The translations under genes and the position numbers were made by a program. A stretch of 8,350 bases of DNA, taken from the NCBI GenBank assembly GCA_002401565.1, contig NVTL01000080.1, positions 1,655-10,004 of the forward strand. The letters run 5' to 3'. The stretch comes from Rhodospirillaceae bacterium (lineage in GTDB: Bacteria > Pseudomonadota > Alphaproteobacteria > Rhodospirillales > Magnetovibrionaceae). The notes beneath the pieces were generated by a model. That model saw only the letters and a list, made by a program, of their open reading frames with translations. It did not search any database and was not told the origin of the DNA. This document shows positions 5,492 to 8,350 of the stretch, one piece after another. How positions within the stretch are numbered: the stretch's first letter is position 1; each line of letters begins with the position of its first letter.

Positions 5492-6097
5492 TTATAACTG
5501 TTCTCGCTGGTGTTGTTGCCCCTCCTTGATTAGTCCCTCCCTGTAAGTCTCTCCCTGTATATAGAAGGTGACCGTGGGGTAATATTGGTCTGGCATCCAA
5601 GTACGCCTCTGAGGCCTCATCCGCCACAACCAAGGCATTTGAAACGTCCCAGCCCACATTCCACGCTTGGCCTTTTGGGCCTTAACCTCAGTCTTCACGT
5701 AATCAGTCGAATACTTACGATAAGCCACGGCCCAGCCTTGTCGAACCATTTCAGCATTCAGATCAATGCCACCCGTAAAGCACACAGCAATAAGCCGCTT
5801 ATAACGGTCATGGTGTGTGCCTTTGCAATGAACCACCAGCGAAGGGCCTATAAGCTTTCTTAAGGACGCCGTGGAGGCTTTGCCGCACATGTAGGGTGTG
5901 TTGGTGTGGTCAAGGCAGGTTTGCTTTGTTTCAGGAGCGTCTATGCCGTGAAGGCGGATTTTGGTTTTGCCTATGCGGACGGTGTCGCCATCAATGATGT
6001 GGACTTTGCCTGTGAGGTCTATGGCAAAGGCCGAGGTTGAAAATATTAGCGCAACGATGATGCACAAACAGGCTTGGGACTTCACAACCCTGCTCAC
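5492..6097 (-). CDS. secreted thermonuclease-family (staphylococcal nuclease-like) protein
   Basis: A 201-residue protein. An N-terminal signal peptide (hydrophobic core ACLCIIVALIFSTS, probable cut after AFA at residue 25) sends it across the inner membrane. The SNase fold follows from 29, and residues matching the staphylococcal nuclease active site are all present: DGDTV (36-40), Arg48 in IRLHGIDAPE, Asp53 and Glu56, and Arg101 in RYKRLIA. The closing GTFQMPWLWR (150-159) is common in proteobacterial members, and a further 42-residue tail is not recognised. The expected activity is Ca2+-dependent cleavage of DNA or RNA in the periplasm or outside the cell. The start is GTG 6097, overlapping the upstream stop as GTGA, so it is translationally coupled to the membrane protein gene. 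A second GTG at 6085 is an alternative start. It is convergent with the HEPN remnant. Confidence 0.9.
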   Translation of the reverse strand: MSRVVKSQACLCIIVALIFSTSAFAIDLTGKVHIIDGDTVRIGKTKIRLHGIDAPETKQTCLDHTNTPYMCGKASTASLRKLIGPSLVVHCKGTHHDRYKRLIAVCFTGGIDLNAEMVRQGWAVAYRKYSTDYVKTEVKAQKAKRGMWAGTFQMPWLWRMRPQRRTWMPDQYYPTVTFYIQGETYREGLIKEGQQHQREQL

Positions 6098-7140
6098 TGA
6101 TCCATTTCAAGGGCATTTAGCACCCATTTGTTTTTCGACTGTCGTGTGACGGATGCCGCATATGGTGTTCGGATCACGGTACCGAAAGCATTCTTGGCAT
6201 CAACATATGAAATGACGTTCCATGTGCCGCATTCGCTCATCTCTGAACGGCGAGCTGAATAAGGAAAGTCAGCACTTGAAGGAGATTTCAATTTTCGTTT
6301 TACGAATGTTTGCGAGTAGACAAAGGCCATGTCGCCTTCACCGCACTGTTCATTAAGTGTCGCCTTGCACATGCTAAGACCCGCCTTCAATAATGGCTCA
6401 AGCATCTTATTGTCATAGGGCGGAACCCCGGCACCACCCGCCAACAATGTTCGGGCATCAGCATAACCATTGCTCATTGCCACGCCGTTGATGCCATAAC
6501 TTTGCCCCCCGGCATCCAGCAACACGAGAGGTCTTGGCTTGCCATTCGTCATGGGGCCATGTTCACAGTGCAGGCGACCCTCTGAAACAGATAAGTTCCA
6601 TGTCCCTGCAAAATCCTGTGCCTTGAGGTCTAGGCCGTTTCGACCTTTGTCATTGGCGTCTGCATATAACTGTCTTATGCGATCACTACGTTCTTGTGCA
6701 ACTTTTCGGGCTTGGTGAAGTTGGGTGATTTCATCTCGACGGGTTTTTTCAGCGGCATATTCTTTGGGGCGAATATCCTTCAAGGCCGCGAACCACTCAT
6801 CATTGCGACCCAAGAACTTAAGTTTATCGACATAAGCTTCGGGGCTGAAAACCTTGAGGTTGGCGAGCTTCTCTTCTTCTTGGATTTTGATCCCTGCACT
6901 GGCCTGATAAGCCCCCATAAGGGTAATCGCCAAGAGGACCAGAACGATCTTTCGAGATCGCAAAACCATCTTGGGCGGTATAACCAGCATGACGACCAAA
7001 ATGAACGGTAGGATCGTCGTAATTATGGACATCGCCATAGGAAAAGCCGCCGATGCCGCGTAGGTGATAAAGCCCGTAAGTAAAAGCCAACCGACAATCC
7101 GCGCACCACGTTTCAGGCGCGATCCATTTTCTGATTTCAT
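6094..7140 (-). CDS. three-span membrane protein with YebY/DUF2511-like domain
   Basis: A 348-residue protein. Three hydrophobic segments lie at about 14-33, 37-57 and 63-82. They are followed by a charged, coiled-coil-prone stretch (about 128-160). Residues 178-258 resemble the DUF2511/YebY pattern: GTWNLSVSEGRLHCEHG, then YGINGVAMSNGYADA, ending in LSMC. A further module at 274-346 has FVKRKLKSPSSADFP and YVDAKNAFGTVIRT, a combination I recall from uncharacterised bacterial proteins. Cys192, 258, 266 and 304 may form disulfides if this part is periplasmic. The start at ATG 7140 has only a distant GGGGAA upstream. The gene overlaps the secreted nuclease by 4 nt, so the two are likely made together; a role in handling or guarding against the nuclease is speculation. 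Domain assignment is from memory of patterns; function unknown. Confidence 0.75.
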   Translation of the reverse strand: MKSENGSRLKRGARIVGWLLLTGFITYAASAAFPMAMSIITTILPFILVVMLVIPPKMVLRSRKIVLVLLAITLMGAYQASAGIKIQEEEKLANLKVFSPEAYVDKLKFLGRNDEWFAALKDIRPKEYAAEKTRRDEITQLHQARKVAQERSDRIRQLYADANDKGRNGLDLKAQDFAGTWNLSVSEGRLHCEHGPMTNGKPRPLVLLDAGGQSYGINGVAMSNGYADARTLLAGGAGVPPYDNKMLEPLLKAGLSMCKATLNEQCGEGDMAFVYSQTFVKRKLKSPSSADFPYSARRSEMSECGTWNVISYVDAKNAFGTVIRTPYAASVTRQSKNKWVLNALEMDQ

Positions 7141-7354
7141 GATAAGTCATTTCCCCGGAGCCAAACTTCTCAACGCGCCCGTTGGAAGATGGCAATACCT
7201 ACTGGTGATCGGGGTGTTTGAATAACCGTAACGAGACGGCCCCTACGGCTTTTAGCCAAGGACCTATTGTATAACCATAGGCACCCCGACCCTAAAGTCA
7301 GAAGTGCCACTATTAACGGTCAGTGACGACCGCTCGTTAAGGGGTATTCAAAGC

Positions 7355-7383
7355 CCCAGAACCATGCGTCTTGGTTCCGTGGG
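7355..7383. repeat. hairpin GAACCA/TGGTTC with CCCA/TGGG extension
   Basis: GAACCA (7359-7364) and TGGTTC (7372-7377) pair around TGCGTCT. CCCA (7355-7358) and TGGG (7380-7383) extend the stem past a 2-nt bulge. No T-run follows, so it is not a standard terminator. Confidence 0.45.
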
Positions 7384-7443
7384 ATACGTTAAAGGTAAAT
7401 GCTTTCAAAGGGAAGGGAGAAGGCACCTCATCTTGGATTGGTG

Positions 7444-7472
7444 TTGACCAAACGCTGTATGCGTGTCTTTGT
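7444..7472 (+). promoter_or_regulatory. candidate promoter for the OLD-like ATPase gene
   Basis: TTGACC (7444-7449), 17 nt, CTTTGT (7467-7472). The -35 is good and the -10 is poor. It mirrors the arrangement upstream of the 27-residue peptide gene at 1376-1404. Transcription would start inside or just after the palindrome at 7472-7485. Confidence 0.3.
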
Positions 7473-7485
7473 GTAAGGCCTTACA
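7472..7485. promoter_or_regulatory. perfect 14-bp palindrome, probable operator
   Basis: TGTAAGGCCTTACA is fully self-complementary. It overlaps the end of the candidate promoter and lies 15 nt upstream of the AGGAG ribosome binding site at 7501-7505, the classic position for a repressor site controlling the ATPase gene. With no loop it cannot form a good RNA hairpin, so a dimeric DNA-binding protein is the more likely reader. Confidence 0.45.
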
Positions 7486-7512
7486 ATGTCGCTATTGCAA
7501 AGGAGTGCGGTG

Positions 7513-8350
7513 ATGGCTCGAATTCGACACATTGAGATTGAGAACTTTCGTGCGATCAAGGAATTAGCATGGCTCCCATCCCCCGGAACAAACTGCATCA
7601 TTGGTCCCGGCGATAGCGGAAAGTCCACCATTCTTGATGCCCTTGACTATTGCCTTGGAGCACGACGCAATATCCAATTCACGGATGCCGATTTTCATCA
7701 GTTGAACATTGATGAGCCTATCAAGGTTTCAGTGACTATCGGCGAACTCGATGACAGCCTAAAGAGCCTTGATGCCTACGGCATGTATGTCAGAAGTTTC
7801 AACGTACAATCAGGACTGATTGAAGACGAACCGGAAGTAAATGCCGAAACCGTGTTGACCATCAGGCTCAGCATTGAGAGTGATTTGGAACCATCATGGA
7901 CGTTGGTATCGGAACGTGCCGAAGCGCAAGGGGTATCACGAAGCCTTAGTTGGAGTGATCGTGTTCGCCTAGCGCCGACACGGCTCGGAGTAACCTCTGA
8001 CCATCATCTAAGCTGGCGTCGCGGTTCCGTGCTCAATCGTATTTCAGAAGAACAGGCTGATGCTTCTGCGGTAATGGTGAAGGCAGCACGCGACGCCCGT
8101 GCCGCATTTGATAATGAAGATAACGACCAACTTAACGAAACATTGGATACTGTGGCAGCCACAGCTAAGGCGCTTGGTATTCAAACTGGGGAAACCGTGA
8201 AAGCAATGCTGGATGCGTATTCAGTTTCATTCAGTGGTGGATCAATTTCACTTCACGACCATGATGGAATTCCCCTACGTGGACTTGGCACTGGTTCGAC
8301 ACGCCTCCTTATCGCAGGCCTTCAGAAAAAAGCAGCCGACCAATCCACAA
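7513..8350 (+). CDS. AAA/OLD-like ATPase, N-terminal 279 residues (runs off the right edge)
   Basis: ATG 7513 has AGGAG at 7501-7505, 7 nt upstream; the GTG just before it at 7510 is less well spaced. The frame is open to the window end. The start MARIRHIEIENFRAIKELAW is the usual SMC/RecF/OLD-type opening, followed by the Walker A loop GPGDSGKST (31-39). Around 255-265, RGLGTGSTRLL resembles the ABC-type signature that precedes the Walker B of this fold. Walker B and any C-terminal TOPRIM nuclease domain lie beyond the edge. By family this is an ABC-fold ATPase, often fused to a TOPRIM nuclease and frequent in anti-phage systems (OLD, and GajA of Gabija); which type cannot be told without the missing part. 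It is divergent from the membrane protein/nuclease pair, across the structured region. Confidence 0.85.
   Translation, partial: MARIRHIEIENFRAIKELAWLPSPGTNCIIGPGDSGKSTILDALDYCLGARRNIQFTDADFHQLNIDEPIKVSVTIGELDDSLKSLDAYGMYVRSFNVQSGLIEDEPEVNAETVLTIRLSIESDLEPSWTLVSERAEAQGVSRSLSWSDRVRLAPTRLGVTSDHHLSWRRGSVLNRISEEQADASAVMVKAARDARAAFDNEDNDQLNETLDTVAATAKALGIQTGETVKAMLDAYSVSFSGGSISLHDHDGIPLRGLGTGSTRLLIAGLQKKAADQST

Larger units (their letters stand above)
7141..7512. promoter_or_regulatory. divergent control region rich in inverted repeats
   Basis: A 372-nt gap between divergent genes with no supported coding frame. TCGGGGTG (7209-7216) is complementary to CACCCCGA (7282-7289) and encloses smaller hairpins at 7226-7239 (CCGT/ACGG), 7247-7257 (GGCT/AGCC) and 7263-7281 (CCTAT/ATAGG). 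A competing imperfect pairing joins 7211-7235 with 7333-7357, sharing GGGG, TTTGAATA and TAACGAG with their complements. Further hairpins lie at 7313-7340 (TTAAC GGTC / GACC GTTAA) and 7355-7383 (CCCA GAACCA / TGGTTC TGGG). Possible roles are a structured RNA, a leader, or an array of protein sites. I do not recognise a known riboswitch or RNA family. Confidence 0.5.

Noticed and set aside
5961..6149. 62-residue plus-strand frame over the nuclease start
   Set aside because: It is opposite the signal peptide and active site of the nuclease gene; a shadow.
6824..7195. 123-residue minus-strand frame overlapping the membrane protein
   Set aside because: It is a shifted frame of the membrane protein gene with no family match, while the 348-residue frame has clear membrane spans and modules.
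7209..7289. cloverleaf-like arrangement resembling a tRNA
   Set aside because: The outer 8-bp stem and three inner hairpins suggest it, but no proper T-arm, anticodon arm or conserved tRNA bases fit on either strand.
7399..7476. 25-codon plus-strand frame upstream of the ATPase gene (possible leader peptide)
   Set aside because: It has only a weak AAGG ribosome site at short spacing, covers the candidate promoter, and shows no attenuator-like codon run.
1..8350. CRISPR array
   Set aside because: No regularly spaced direct repeats were seen; the repeats present are inverted and of low copy.

Overview
The window looks like chromosomal DNA from an alphaproteobacterium, probably Rhodospirillales-like. 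This is inference from gene content: an RHH_4-type ribbon-helix-helix protein, a DsrE2-type sulfur-relay protein, EamA and MFS exporters, and roughly 50% GC coding sequence. No rRNA, tRNA or other clear taxonomic marker is present. The two ends differ in character: 1-2600 looks like ordinary chromosome, and 2640-8350 looks like an accessory, defence-flavoured region.

Layout. 1-1236 (minus): an EamA-family drug/metabolite exporter followed 1 nt later by the start of an MFS transporter that runs off the left edge. 1442-1525 (plus): a 27-residue single-span membrane peptide with a strong ribosome binding site, divergent from the exporter; palindromes lie between them. 1681-1989 (minus): a ribbon-helix-helix DNA-binding protein. 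2094-2594 (minus): a methionine-rich DsrE2-like protein; a 13-bp inverted repeat separates these two. 2595-3081: an AT-rich gene-free stretch with several inverted repeats.

From 3108 to 4394 an apparently intact IS3-family (IS407-like) insertion sequence sits on the minus strand, with orfA, orfB and a canonical -1 slippery heptamer. It splits a plus-strand gene. The open frame of the 3' part (4395-5435) runs back to the IS edge, and a short 5' piece (3082-3107) restores a start codon if one A is removed from a run of seven. The rebuilt protein is about 352 residues and carries a C-terminal R-x4-H motif (RNHALH) typical of HEPN ribonuclease domains.

Convergent to it, 7140 to 5492 (minus) is a two-gene coupled unit: a three-span membrane protein with a YebY/DUF2511-like domain, then a secreted staphylococcal-nuclease-type enzyme overlapping it by 4 nt (GTGA). 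Divergent from that unit, 7513-8350 (plus) is the N-terminal part of an AAA/OLD-like ATPase, cut by the window edge. The 372-nt gap between the divergent genes is rich in inverted repeats and includes a perfect 14-bp palindrome just before the ATPase ribosome binding site.

How the genes work together: the left half is housekeeping-like (export, sulfur relay, regulator). The right half resembles a defence island (HEPN RNase, IS, nuclease, OLD-like ATPase), but no complete named defence system is visible. The best candidates for something new are the interrupted HEPN gene and the structured divergent control region.
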